From positions 2,604,001 to 2,668,000 of the forward strand of contig NZ_CP064187.1 in the NCBI RefSeq assembly GCF_015353075.1: a stretch of 64,000 bases of DNA. Direction: 5' to 3'. A model generated the notes under the pieces. The model was not told the origin of the DNA. It made no database searches and saw nothing but the letters and a program-made list of their open reading frames with translations. The position numbers were made by a program, and so were the translations under genes. Source of the DNA: Rhizobium sp. 007. GTDB taxonomy: Bacteria; Pseudomonadota; Alphaproteobacteria; Rhizobiales; Rhizobiaceae. This document shows, one piece after another, positions 9,247-19,028 of this stretch. Every line of letters starts with the position of its first letter. The first letter of the stretch is position 1.

Positions 9247-9516
9247 TTATGGACGGAAGCTCGATGCTCCCTGTGCCTCGGCCAGTTCGTCACCGGGATC
9301 AGGATCGACATCAGGCGCGCGATCAAGGATGGCAAGCGCGGCATCGACATTTCCGCGTGCCGCCCGCTTTTTCAGGCTCATGATGGCACGTCGATGACCA
9401 ATGCCGTCAGCGATAAACGCCGAAAGCAACTGGTTCAGTGATACGTTGTCTTCCGCCGCTGCTCGCTTAGCTTCTTCCATGACATGATCTGCTATTCTGA
9501 GAGGATAGGTACTCAT
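9247..9516 (-). CDS. ribbon-helix-helix-type antitoxin
   Basis: An 89-residue acidic protein. Its first 45 residues (MSTYPLRIADHVMEEAKRAA, then SLNQLLSAFIADGIG) look like an RHH/Arc-type DNA-binding unit: one short strand and two helices. The C-terminal half is Asp/Glu-rich, as expected for a toxin-neutralising tail. Its ATG overlaps the stop of the upstream PIN gene by 4 bp, so the toxin comes first and the antitoxin second, the reverse of the commonest order. This reading frame is intact while the toxin is broken. Confidence 0.72.
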   Translation of the reverse strand: MSTYPLRIADHVMEEAKRAAAEDNVSLNQLLSAFIADGIGHRRAIMSLKKRAARGNVDAALAILDRAPDVDPDPGDELAEAQGASSFRP

Positions 9517-9950
9517 GTTGGCTGTCTCCTTCTCGTTAGTTCTGCCACAAAATCTCCGGCTCTCATGACAGACATACCGAATGCCCTCACGGCTGGATGT
9601 AGGAAGTGCCTGTCACTACTTACGACAAATGTCGCACCAGCCGTCAAAGCGCATTCAATGTAGATGTCATCCTTCGGATCGGCCAAGAACGGTCTGAAAC
9701 GAAACCATGGAGAAACGAGATGAGCCTGACTGAAAACCGCATCCAGCACAGTGTCAATCTCGTCCTCGCTTAGCCATGGTTCATCACCAAGAACACCTGG
9801 CCGCTTCAGAACGTCCTCGTATTCCAGCGCCACGGCAGGAGAAACGGCAAAAGGAACATCTCCAGCAAGCATTTCCCGCAAGAGTTAGTGCGACGCTCCT
9901 CTTGACGACCGAAAGGCCGAAAGCATGACATTTGCATCAGCAACAATCAT
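9513..9950 (-). pseudogene. PIN-domain toxin interrupted by an in-frame stop
   Basis: Reading from the ATG at 9950 gives MIVADANVMLSAFRSSRGAS plus His, then TAA (9885-9887). The same frame then continues LLREMLAGDVPFAVSPAVAL to the stop at 9513. The first Asp of the PIN nuclease site is in VADANV; later acidic residues lie in LEYEDVLK and in DPKDDIYIECA (with a Ser-Asp pair in VVSSDRHF). A CAA-to-TAA change would restore an uninterrupted 145-residue PIN_3-type protein. The fragment after the stop could restart at TTG 9881, but it would lack the first catalytic Asp, so RNase activity is unlikely. A sequencing error is the main alternative. Confidence 0.8.
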
Positions 9951-9960
9951 CGCATTAATA

Positions 9961-9985
9961 TGATATCGTATGTGATGTCATATCA
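9961..9985. promoter_or_regulatory. candidate toxin-antitoxin operator
   Basis: The inverted repeat TGATAT (9961-9966) and ATATCA (9980-9985), with a 13-bp spacer, lies 10 bp upstream of the toxin ATG in an AT-rich stretch. This is where RHH antitoxins usually bind to repress their own operon. It is a pattern match only. Confidence 0.35.
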
Positions 9986-10299
9986 AGTCGCCGATGTTGC
10001 TAAGCTAAACCCTGGCGCAATTTGGCGGCCGCCACTCCGTCTCTCCCTTTTTGGAGCGGCGGACTTGCCGACCACCTTCAAGCCGATGGCGGCGCATTTC
10101 GAATGCAACTGCCATTGGTACAATACAAATACAAATGCGAGGCGCCGGCTATCGAGGCGATCGTCGCATTCGAGTTTTTCAGTTGGCGAAGAAATTCCGG
10201 AAAGCGAGTGGGAAACGCATTTCCTGCCCGTGGACGACGACGAGGCTAACTAACGCCGTCGCCATGTGGGAGATACAGGAACCAGGGACGCGTCCGTTC
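9986..10299. other. intergenic stretch without a supported gene
   Basis: About 310 bp between the toxin-antitoxin locus and ureG. Three overlapping forward frames stay open for 70 to 97 codons, but none has a ribosome site or a recognisable protein signature, and none has the codon pattern of its neighbours. Possibly it is old degraded sequence left by insertion of the toxin-antitoxin locus. Confidence 0.5.
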
Positions 10300-10911
10300 T
10301 TAGAGCCCGCCCTGCTCCTTCAGGAAGCTGACGATCGGGCCGATGCCCTCGCCACGCTTCATGTCAGAGAAGACGAAAGGACGCGTCTCGCGCATGCGCG
10401 CCGCATCGCGGTCCATGACGTCGAGATCGGCGCCGACATACGGTGCGAGGTCCTTCTTGTTGATCACCAAAAGGTCCGACCTGGTGATGCCAGGCCCGCC
10501 CTTGCGGGGGATTTCCTCGCCCTGGCAGACGGAGATCACATAGATGGTGATATCGGCCAGATCGGGCGAAAATGTCGCTGCCAGATTGTCGCCGCCGGAT
10601 TCGATGAAGACGACATCGAGGTCCGGAATACGCTCATTCAGTCCAGCGATCGCCTGGAGATTGATCGTCGCATCTTCGCGGATTGCCGTATGCGGGCAGC
10701 CGCCGGTTTCCACGCCGACGATGCGGTCAGACGGCAGCGCCTGCATGCGCATCAGCGCTTCGGCATCCTCGGTCGTGTAGATGTCATTGGTGACGACGGC
10801 GATAGAATAGTCGTCACGCATCGCCTTGCAGAGCTTCTCCGTCAACGCCGTCTTTCCAGAGCCGACAGGCCCGCCGATGCCCACACGAAGAGGTCCGTTT
10901 CTTGATTTCAT
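10300..10911 (-). CDS. ureG: urease accessory GTPase UreG
   Basis: A 203-residue SIMIBI-class GTPase that powers nickel delivery to apo-urease together with UreE, UreF and UreD. The P-loop GPVGSGKT is at residues 14-21. The metal-binding VETGGCPH segment with its conserved Cys-x-His, FIESGGDN and [15 protein letters not shown] (the guanine-specificity NKKD) are all present. It is last in the minus-strand urease run, 75 bp after ureF, the usual rhizobial order E-F-G. Confidence 0.96.
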   Translation of the reverse strand: MKSRNGPLRVGIGGPVGSGKTALTEKLCKAMRDDYSIAVVTNDIYTTEDAEALMRMQALPSDRIVGVETGGCPHTAIREDATINLQAIAGLNERIPDLDVVFIESGGDNLAATFSPDLADITIYVISVCQGEEIPRKGGPGITRSDLLVINKKDLAPYVGADLDVMDRDAARMRETRPFVFSDMKRGEGIGPIVSFLKEQGGL

Positions 10912-10986
10912 ATGTCACACTCCAATTCGGCCGATGATAGCGTCCGGATAACGGCGCTGCCACCGGCAAATAGCGCAGAGCTCCGA

Positions 10987-11658
10987 TCAGGAGCGGAAGA
11001 GCCTCGTTGTCTGCGTCTCGTGCCGCAGCGAGGCGATATCCGCCTGAACCGCCGCCGAACCCAGATCGTCGAGCGTCGAGCCTGACGCACGGTGAGCGGT
11101 CGCGGCAATCGCCTCTTCCAGCCGCGCAAGGATAGCCACGCCGTCCTTCTGCCCGGCAACGCCGAGCCGGATGCCCGCCGAGACCGATTGCGAGACATAG
11201 GCATGCAGGAAGGCTGCGAGCGCATTTTGCAGGTCGATGCCATGCGCTCCGGCGACTGCGCCGACGGCAACGGGATAGGCAACGGCCTGCGGCAGGCGAT
11301 CAACGACGGTATCGGGCCAGGCGCGCGCCGCCGCCAGAAAGGCATCGCCGAGCAGCGTGGTTTCCTGATGGCGCTCCCGCGAGCCGGCAAGAGCCTCCGC
11401 CAGCGCGGCAAGCTCCGCAAGCACTCCTGCATCCGATTGCCCCCGCCAGCTCGCTGCAAAGAGCACGGCATCGTTCCAGATGCTCCCATGCGAAAGTAGC
11501 GTTTCGATCCATCCGTCCAGCGAGGCTGCATCCGTAACAAGCCTGTCATGGACGGCGCGCTCGAGTCCTCCGGAATAGGCAAACGAGCCGACCGGAAAGG
11601 CCGGCGAGAGCCATGCCATGAGACGCAGCAAGGCCTGGAGGTCGCCGCTCTCGCTCAT
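10987..11658 (-). CDS. ureF: urease accessory protein UreF
   Basis: A 223-residue all-helical accessory protein that forms the UreD-UreF-UreG complex on apo-urease. The hallmark opening [20 protein letters not shown] is at residues 10-29 and GLERAVHD follows. It starts 6 bp after ureE, so the two are tightly coupled. The overlapping longer reverse frame ending at 10908 is a shadow. Confidence 0.95.
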   Translation of the reverse strand: MSESGDLQALLRLMAWLSPAFPVGSFAYSGGLERAVHDRLVTDAASLDGWIETLLSHGSIWNDAVLFAASWRGQSDAGVLAELAALAEALAGSRERHQETTLLGDAFLAAARAWPDTVVDRLPQAVAYPVAVGAVAGAHGIDLQNALAAFLHAYVSQSVSAGIRLGVAGQKDGVAILARLEEAIAATAHRASGSTLDDLGSAAVQADIASLRHETQTTRLFRS

Positions 11659-11664
11659 TGCAGT

Positions 11665-12144
11665 TCAATCATGCGCGTGGTGGCCGTGGTCGTGCCCATG
11701 TGAGTGGCCGCCGTGTGAATGGTAGGCGCCGCGGGCGGGCTGGAAAGGCTCGGCGACCTCGCTGACCGTCGCTCCGAGCCCTTCGAGCATCGACCGGATC
11801 ACGTGGTCGCGCAGGATCAGGATGCGCTCCTCTTCGATCTGCGCGCCGAGGTGGCGGTTGCCGAGGTGCCAGGCAAGCTCGATGAGATGCAGCCGGTCCC
11901 GGCCCCTGATCTCGAAAAGCTTCTCGTCCGCAGCCTGGATTTCGATGAGTTCGCCGTCCTCGAGCACCAGCATGTCGCCGCTTGCAAACAGCACCGGCTC
12001 CTTCAGGTCGAGCATGACCATGTCGCCGTTATCGAGATGCAGGAGCTTACGGCGCAGATGCCTCAGATCATGGGGCAGGACGACTTTGCCGATAGGATTG
12101 GAAGACGGGGTTCCGGCCGGAAGATAGGAGGTGACGCGCTGCAT
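11665..12144 (-). CDS. ureE: urease nickel metallochaperone UreE
   Basis: A 159-residue protein with an N-terminal peptide-binding domain, a central metal-binding domain ([19 protein letters not shown]) and a His-rich tail ([15 protein letters not shown]) that stores or hands over nickel. The His in [11 protein letters not shown] is part of the conserved interface motif. The gene follows the diguanylate cyclase after 78 bp and precedes ureF by 6 bp. Confidence 0.96.
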   Translation of the reverse strand: MQRVTSYLPAGTPSSNPIGKVVLPHDLRHLRRKLLHLDNGDMVMLDLKEPVLFASGDMLVLEDGELIEIQAADEKLFEIRGRDRLHLIELAWHLGNRHLGAQIEEERILILRDHVIRSMLEGLGATVSEVAEPFQPARGAYHSHGGHSHGHDHGHHAHD

Positions 12145-12222
12145 GACATGTCCGTTTCTGTGAGATCACGACCATGCAAAATAGCGCCTGGCAGCGCAAG
12201 CGCCAATGCTTTCGCGCGGCCG

Positions 12223-13089
12223 TTATATGCCATAGGCGCGTTGCGTATCTTCGAAATCTGGCACTGCACCCTGGACGCCAAGGCCGCCCTCGACCAGATG
12301 GTGATGCCATGTGTGGTCCAGCGCGTTCCTTTCATGAACGACGCGGTTGCGGCCGAGCGCTTTTGCCAGATAAAGCGCCTTGTCGGCGGACGCATAAACG
12401 GCCTCCTTGCTGCGCCCGGGCAGAAGATCGGCAATACCGGCCGAAATAGTGATCGATATGTCGCAGCCGTCGGCAGCGATCGACCGTCGGGCAATCTGCG
12501 TCTTCACCGCTTCGATCTTCTGCAGCCGTTCTTCGACGTCACCGCCTGAAACGATGACGCCGAACTCCTCGCCTCCGAGACGCGCAACAACCGAAGAACC
12601 GTCGAATGCCGAAGCGAGAATTGCGGAAACGGCTATGATGACGGCGTCGCCGCAGGCATGGCCGAAACGGTCGTTGATCGCCTTGAAACGGTCGACATCG
12701 AAAATCACCAGCGAGGCGCCGTCATCGATGCTGTCGAGCGCTTCCGCAAACGCACGGCGGTTCAACAGGCCGGATAGCATATCGATCCGGCTGAGCTTTT
12801 CGAACTCCGCGCGCGATACCGTCAGCTGATGCATTGCATGGCCGACGATCAGCGAAAGAATTCCGCAGACAATGCCACTGAGAAGCCAGGACAGCGCGAT
12901 GCTGTAGCTGATGGTAAGAGCGAGCGTGAACGGCAGCACGCCGAGGAAGGCAAGCAGCGGCATCACTGCGAGGATCAACAGGATCGACAGGATAACGGCG
13001 GCAAAACTCATCTTCAGCGCAAAGCTGAAAATCGTGCCGCGATGGTGAAAATTGCCAAGTTCAGCCTGGAGAAAAATCCAGCTCCTCAT
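12223..13089 (-). CDS. membrane diguanylate cyclase (GGDEF) inside the urease cluster
   Basis: A 288-residue protein. The ATG at 13089 has a GGAGG site 9 bp upstream; the longer frame to 13236 lacks one. Two membrane segments (about residues 25-95) are followed by a GGDEF domain whose active site reads LGGEEF, so it should make cyclic di-GMP. The product-inhibition I-site (RxxD five residues before GGEEF) is absent: the -9 position is Asp and -6 is Ser. There is no sensory domain beyond the membrane part. The gene lies between ureC and ureE on the same strand, with 344 bp before it that may hold its own promoter. A link to urease is unproven. Confidence 0.85.
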   Translation of the reverse strand: MRSWIFLQAELGNFHHRGTIFSFALKMSFAAVILSILLILAVMPLLAFLGVLPFTLALTISYSIALSWLLSGIVCGILSLIVGHAMHQLTVSRAEFEKLSRIDMLSGLLNRRAFAEALDSIDDGASLVIFDVDRFKAINDRFGHACGDAVIIAVSAILASAFDGSSVVARLGGEEFGVIVSGGDVEERLQKIEAVKTQIARRSIAADGCDISITISAGIADLLPGRSKEAVYASADKALYLAKALGRNRVVHERNALDHTWHHHLVEGGLGVQGAVPDFEDTQRAYGI

Positions 13090-13398
13090 GAGAATCGACC
13101 TCCAGCTCGGCGTCCCCGGAGATATCTGATTAGAGCTCAACTCCTGCCGGCTTCTTAAGCGGTTCGTTAAAATTGGAACGAGTTTATACGATTTAATGTT
13201 GTATTGGTTTGTCGCGCCGAATGGACGCCGCAGCAAGCAAAATCGATAGCCTCCAATATAAATCCAAGCAATTGAAAATAAAAGGTTATTATAAATCGAA
13301 AGGATTCCGGCATCTCAAACGGAAGCGACCGTTGCTCGCGACAAATTTTCATCGCATTATACAACCCTGTGATGAGCAATTTTGATATGGCGCTTTAA

Positions 13399-13425
13399 GA
13401 GCGCCGGCGGCCGAAGCCGGCGCTC
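13399..13425 (-). terminator. hairpin after ureC (possible attenuating terminator)
   Basis: A 10-bp stem GAGCGCCGGC/GCCGGCGCTC with a 7-nt loop lies 8 bp past the ureC stop on the minus strand. It is followed by TTAAAG, not a T-run, so termination may be weak and leave some readthrough toward the cyclase and ureEFG. The rest of the 13090-13433 gap is AT-rich with only a short spurious reverse frame. Confidence 0.45.
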
Positions 13426-13433
13426 CTGGTGCC

Positions 13434-15146
<1,713 letters not shown>

Positions 15147-15149
15147 ATG

Positions 15150-15788
15150 TCAGGCTCCTTGGGAGGAAGAAAGAGACGTATCGGCAGGATGGCGCGTCAG
15201 CCGGCCATTGGCGATGTAGCTGTCGACAAGCTGCCTTTCGGCGGCGAAAGGATGCCACTGCCAGCCGGAATGACTGAAGCCGGCAAGGCCGATCTCGACC
15301 TCCGGAAACCTGCGGAAAGTCGCGGCAATCGCAATCATGCCGCTGCTCGGAACGACATAAGGCGCGGGATCAAAGGTAGCCAGGGCGTCATCGACTGCTT
15401 CATGAATCACTTTCTCAACGACTATATGTTCCTTGCCAGCGTCCTTACAGAAGACGTTGAAGTGACTCGTATAATCGTCACAGAAGTCATCGAGCTCCGG
15501 ATGCGAAACGGCGAGCGGCGCACGCAAGACGGTGAATTTTTCGGGATCGCGGACGCTCCAGATTTCCGAGGCCTCCATGACGGCCGGGTGCGTCCGCCAC
15601 GTATCCGAACCCAACATCGCCTTGGCCGGGCGCCCGGTGTTGCAGACGGCTACGACGTCGGTGCGGCCGGGGCTTGCGGCATAGGAGCGGCATTCGTTGA
15701 AACGGATGACGAAGTCCGCAGCCGCGATTGCCGCTGCTCCCTCCTTGCTGATTTCCCCATTGCCGACGATCATGATCTTGCCGCTCAC
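15150..15788 (-). CDS. urease-operon accessory protein, glycosyltransferase-29-like
   Basis: A 212-residue protein of the kind annotated as urease operon accessory protein in rhizobia. It opens MSGKIMIVGNGEISKEG, followed by FVIRFNECRSY, which resembles the sialylmotif-like nucleotide-sugar fold of GT29-type proteins (VGNG, then RFN). A later SSGMIAIAATFRRFPEVEIG segment fits the second half of such a fold. It overlaps the upstream LprI-like gene by 4 bp and abuts ureC, so it is co-expressed with urease. No biochemical role is established that I know of. Confidence 0.7.
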   Translation of the reverse strand: MSGKIMIVGNGEISKEGAAAIAAADFVIRFNECRSYAASPGRTDVVAVCNTGRPAKAMLGSDTWRTHPAVMEASEIWSVRDPEKFTVLRAPLAVSHPELDDFCDDYTSHFNVFCKDAGKEHIVVEKVIHEAVDDALATFDPAPYVVPSSGMIAIAATFRRFPEVEIGLAGFSHSGWQWHPFAAERQLVDSYIANGRLTRHPADTSLSSSQGA

Positions 15789-16198
15789 CTCAGTCCCACC
15801 GCGTCGGAAAGCTCTTTGAGCTGCTTGGTGCGTTCATCGCTCAGGTTGGCAAGGCAACCTGCGACCAGCATAGGCTCCATCGTGCCGCCACGCGCCTGGA
15901 AGCCGTAAGCCTCGCACTGGGCGTCCCGATAGGAAATCCAGGCGCGCTGCGCGGTTAGCAGCGCTTTTTCGGCTCCGCGATCCTTCTCGTCCAGATCCTT
16001 GTCGGTCGCTGCGAGCGCTGCGCGCGTCTTCTTCCACTGCTCGTTGAGCGCCGTGTCGGCCGCCTCGTATCGGGACTGCTCGCAGAAAGTCATGTCGGCC
16101 TGCGTCTTCGGGTTCTTGCAATCCGGCTCCTGGGCCTGCGCGGCACCAGCCACGATCATTCCCGCCGCAGCACCGGTCAGGTACAAATTCAACCGCAT
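15785..16198 (-). CDS. periplasmic LprI-like (DUF1311) protein
   Basis: A 137-residue secreted protein with a clear signal peptide (MRLNLYLTGAAAGMIVAGAA, cleavage near AQAQ). The mature part has the LprI/DUF1311 pattern: cysteines in PDCKNPKTQADMTFCE, then LLTAQRAWISYRDAQCEA and the final Cys in VAGCLANL, four Cys likely forming two disulphides. Some family members inhibit lysozyme. It lies between ureB and the accessory gene in the same transcript. Its relation to urease is unclear. Confidence 0.78.
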   Translation of the reverse strand: MRLNLYLTGAAAGMIVAGAAQAQEPDCKNPKTQADMTFCEQSRYEAADTALNEQWKKTRAALAATDKDLDEKDRGAEKALLTAQRAWISYRDAQCEAYGFQARGGTMEPMLVAGCLANLSDERTKQLKELSDAVGLR

Positions 16199-16221
16199 CG
16201 ATTTCCTCCCGGTTTTTCTTC

Positions 16222-16527
16222 TCAGAGCTTGCCCATCACGAGCTGGCGGAAGCCATAGACCTCACGCTTGCCGGAGAGCGGGATCAGCGTCACGGAACGC
16301 GTCTGACCCGGCTCGAAACGCACGGCCGTGCCCGCCGGGATGTCGAGGCGCATGCCCTGCACCTTGTCGCGATCGAAGGAGAGGCCGGCATTTGTTTCGG
16401 CAAAATGGTAGTGGCTGCCGACCTGCACCGGTCGGTCGCCGGTGTTCGACACTTCAATGGTGACGGTCGGTGCACCGGCGTTTAATTCGATGTCGCCGCT
16501 TGCGGCAATGATTTCGCCTGGGATCAT
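16222..16527 (-). CDS. ureB: urease beta subunit UreB
   Basis: A 101-residue structural subunit. I use the ATG at 16527 ([18 protein letters not shown]), the conserved UreB start; the open frame extends upstream to 16638 without similarity. [13 protein letters not shown] and [20 protein letters not shown] are family hallmarks. In this genome alpha, beta and gamma subunits are separate genes, as is usual in rhizobia. Confidence 0.96.
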   Translation of the reverse strand: MIPGEIIAASGDIELNAGAPTVTIEVSNTGDRPVQVGSHYHFAETNAGLSFDRDKVQGMRLDIPAGTAVRFEPGQTRSVTLIPLSGKREVYGFRQLVMGKL

Positions 16528-16538
16528 CTTAATTTTCC

Positions 16539-16793
16539 TCACGCCGCCTTCACGGGCACGCAGCCCTCGGCCTTCAAGATACGTTTCGTCGATGCCGGAT
16601 ATTTGGCGAGCATGGCGGCCGGACGCACCGGGCGGCAAGTGAACTCACCGCCGCAATTGGGGCATTGGCCCCGGAGCACATCGCTTGCACAATCGGCGCA
16701 GAAAGTGCACTCGAAGGTACAGATCATCGCCTCGCGGCTTTCCGGCGGTAGATCCTTGTCGCAGCATTCGCAGTTCGGACGAAGTTCGAGCAT
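16539..16793 (-). CDS. small zinc-binding DUF1272 protein
   Basis: An 84-residue protein starting at the ATG at 16793 ([17 protein letters not shown]). It has about nine cysteines in paired CxxC-like spacing ([28 protein letters not shown]), as expected for a small zinc ribbon. It matches the DUF1272 family. It sits between ureA and ureB with gaps of 10 and 11 bp, so it must be on the urease transcript. The function is unknown; metal binding is inferred from the cysteines. Confidence 0.82.
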   Translation of the reverse strand: MLELRPNCECCDKDLPPESREAMICTFECTFCADCASDVLRGQCPNCGGEFTCRPVRPAAMLAKYPASTKRILKAEGCVPVKAA

Positions 16794-16803
16794 TGCGACC
16801 TCC

Positions 16804-17106
16804 TCAGCGGATCGGTTCGTGGACGGTGACGAGCTTGGTGCCGTCCGGGAAGGTCGCTTCCACCTGCACATCATGGATCATCTCGGCGACGCCCTCCATC
16901 ACCTGATGCCGGCCGATGACATGAGCGCCCGCTTCCATCAGTTCGGCGACCGGGCGGCCGTCACGCGCGCCTTCCACGACAAAGTCGGTGATCAGCGCGA
17001 TCGCTTCGGGATGATTGAGCTTCACGCCGCGTTCCAGCCGGCGCCTCGCCACCATCGCCGCCATGGAGATCAGCAGCTTGTCTTTTTCTCTCGGAGTGAG
17101 GTTCAT
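16804..17106 (-). CDS. ureA: urease gamma subunit UreA
   Basis: The 100-residue gamma subunit. The canonical start [20 protein letters not shown] is at 17106, and LKLNHPEA-type (here [12 protein letters not shown]), [18 protein letters not shown] and [20 protein letters not shown] follow. It starts 22 bp after ureD and is followed closely by the DUF1272 gene. Confidence 0.97.
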   Translation of the reverse strand: MNLTPREKDKLLISMAAMVARRRLERGVKLNHPEAIALITDFVVEGARDGRPVAELMEAGAHVIGRHQVMEGVAEMIHDVQVEATFPDGTKLVTVHEPIR

Positions 17107-17128
17107 CGTCCATCCATCTGCTTTGAAA

Positions 17129-17950
17129 CTAGAGATTCCAGACTTTCGGCACAGGCGCACCGTTGCGCAAGGCGGAAATAACCGGGATCAGGATTTTTCT
17201 GAGGGCAAAGCCGTCAGCGGCTGCAGCGCGCACGACGAGCTTGCCGTTCCAAGCGCTGGCGCCTGCCGCATGTCCGCCGAGCAGCGGGCGCACGCTCGCG
17301 AGATAGGCTTCCGCAAGCGGCCCGGCATAGAGCAACGTTGCAAAAGCCACCTGTCCGCTGAGGACGGGCTGGCGAGCAGTCAGCGCGCCGATGGCGCCAT
17401 CAAGCCGCAACTCCTCGGCATGGATCAGCTTGCCAGCGCGGCGAATCCGCCAGCGATCACGGAAAAGGCCGGTCTCCATCTTCTCGCCCATCGCCTTGCG
17501 GCCGAGCAGGATCGCCTCGACGGCCAGGAACTCCGCCGTCTCGTCGAGATCGACGTCGAGGCGGCGGAATAGCGAGGCGCGATCGAACAGGATCGTCTCC
17601 TGCGGCAGCCAGTCGACCCGTGCATTCGCGCCGGCCTCGATCGTTGTCGTGACTTCGGCCGTTCCAGCGGATGCCTTGTAGATCTTCTCGCAGGCCTGTG
17701 TCGTCACATCGATACGCGTGGTTGGACCTGCAACGACGCTCCAGTTCATCTGGTCGCCACCGGTCAACCCGCCCGCCGTATTGATGATGACCGCCTCCAT
17801 GGAAGCATCGAAAGTCTCCGGGAGGCGTATTTTGGCGGCACCTTCCTGATAGAGTTCGTGGATGCGCGCCCGCCCGTCCAGCAGCTTCGCGGCCAGGTGC
17901 CCGCGCCCCTGTGCCCTTTGTGGCCTGGTGATTGCCGCCGCGATCGTCAT
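17129..17950 (-). CDS. ureD: urease accessory protein UreD
   Basis: A 273-residue scaffold that binds apo-urease and recruits UreF and UreG. The ATG at 17950 has an AGGGG site 6 bp upstream; the frame to 17992 adds 14 residues without support. [17 protein letters not shown] and [11 protein letters not shown] are strong UreD motifs, and the end [15 protein letters not shown] is typical of rhizobial UreD. It is the first urease gene; 161 bp separate it from urtE, leaving room for a promoter. Confidence 0.95.
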   Translation of the reverse strand: MTIAAAITRPQRAQGRGHLAAKLLDGRARIHELYQEGAAKIRLPETFDASMEAVIINTAGGLTGGDQMNWSVVAGPTTRIDVTTQACEKIYKASAGTAEVTTTIEAGANARVDWLPQETILFDRASLFRRLDVDLDETAEFLAVEAILLGRKAMGEKMETGLFRDRWRIRRAGKLIHAEELRLDGAIGALTARQPVLSGQVAFATLLYAGPLAEAYLASVRPLLGGHAAGASAWNGKLVVRAAAADGFALRKILIPVISALRNGAPVPKVWNL

Positions 17951-18111
17951 TCCATCCCCTGGTGCCTTTACCGTTTGTCCGGCCGTTCTCATTCAATGCC
18001 GCAAATAATTGAAAGCAAGCAATTTTTATGCCGCCTGCCGATCTTGAAGGAACGGCGGCAGACACGGTTGCCCAGAACATGGAAGCTGCCTTGGAAAGCG
18101 GCATATGCCGC

Positions 18112-18807
18112 TCAGACGGTCAGGTGGCGCCTGGCCTCGGGCGTATCAAGCGTTTCCGCCAAACCCTCGTGGACGATCTCGCCGCGGTCCATGATGTAGA
18201 CATAGTCGGCAAGCTCGCGGCAGAAGTCGAGATACTGCTCCACGAGCAGGATCGCCATGCCGGTCGAGTCGCGCAGATAGCGGATTGCCCGGCCGATATC
18301 CTTGATGATCGACGGCTGGATGCCTTCCGTCGGCTCGTCCAGCACAAGGATCTTCGGCCGCGTCACCATGGCCCGACCGATCGCCAGTTGCTGCTGCTGC
18401 CCGCCGGAAAGATCGCCGCCGCGACGGGACAACATCGACTTCAGCACCGGGAAGAGGCTGAAGATATCGTCGGGGATGTTGCGGTCGCGGCGGCCAAGCG
18501 GAGCAAAGCCGGTTTCGAGGTTTTCCTTGACGGTGAGCAGCGGGAAAATCTCGCGCCCTTGCGGCACATAGCCGATACCCTGCTTGGCGCGCGCATAAGG
18601 CGGCAGGCCGTTCAACGCCACGTCATTGAAGCTCACGGTTCCGGCCGACAGCAGATGCTGGCCGGTGACGGCGCGGAGAAGAGAACTCTTCCCCACGCCG
18701 TTCCGCCCCAGCACGCAAGTGATCTTACCCATCTCCGCCTTGATCGAGATGCCGCGCAACGCTTGTGCGGCGCCATAGTGCAGGTTTGCGTTTTCGACTG
18801 TCAGCAT
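18112..18807 (-). CDS. urtE: urea ABC transporter ATPase UrtE
   Basis: A 231-residue LivF-type ATPase. Walker A GRNGVGKSS, signature LSGGQQQQLA, Walker B ILVLDEPTEGIQP. The GIQP after Walker B and the short TDHLTV-like ending favour UrtE over LivF, and the position at the end of urtABCD supports it. It energises high-affinity urea uptake together with UrtD. A 221-bp gap with an inverted repeat separates it from urtD. Confidence 0.94.
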   Translation of the reverse strand: MLTVENANLHYGAAQALRGISIKAEMGKITCVLGRNGVGKSSLLRAVTGQHLLSAGTVSFNDVALNGLPPYARAKQGIGYVPQGREIFPLLTVKENLETGFAPLGRRDRNIPDDIFSLFPVLKSMLSRRGGDLSGGQQQQLAIGRAMVTRPKILVLDEPTEGIQPSIIKDIGRAIRYLRDSTGMAILLVEQYLDFCRELADYVYIMDRGEIVHEGLAETLDTPEARRHLTV

Positions 18808-18841
18808 GAGACCGCCTCCTGGCGCGTTGCGGGTTCAAAGG

Positions 18842-18993
18842 CCCCTCCCCAACCCCTTCCCACAAGGGGCAGTGGCTGACTGGGAGCGACCGCCTTGCTT
18901 TCCATAAACCCATGCAAAAGCGGGTAATCATGGCAATGAGGGAACGACCCGGTTAGACCCCTCCCCCTTGTGGGAAGGGGTTGGGGAAGGGTC
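18842..18993. repeat. inverted intergenic repeat between urtD and urtE (RIME-like)
   Basis: A 23-bp sequence at 18847-18869 (CCCCAACCCCTTCCCACAAG plus GGG) returns exactly inverted at 18964-18986, with 94 bp between. Flanking C/T-rich bases extend the similarity imperfectly. Such palindromic, C-rich intergenic repeats are common in Rhizobium genomes (RIME-type elements). Transcribed, the two arms could pair into a long stem-loop within the urt message. Confidence 0.7.
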
Positions 18994-19028
18994 AGCGCTC
19001 TGCCAACGACAAACAGATCAATCATCCC

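Noticed and set aside
9960..10253. 97-codon forward frame between the toxin-antitoxin locus and ureG
   Set aside because: No ribosome site, no recognisable signature, and two other frames are open over the same bases.
13167..13379. 70-codon reverse frame between ureC and the cyclase
   Set aside because: The bases are AT-rich intergenic DNA with hairpins; the translation has no recognisable pattern.
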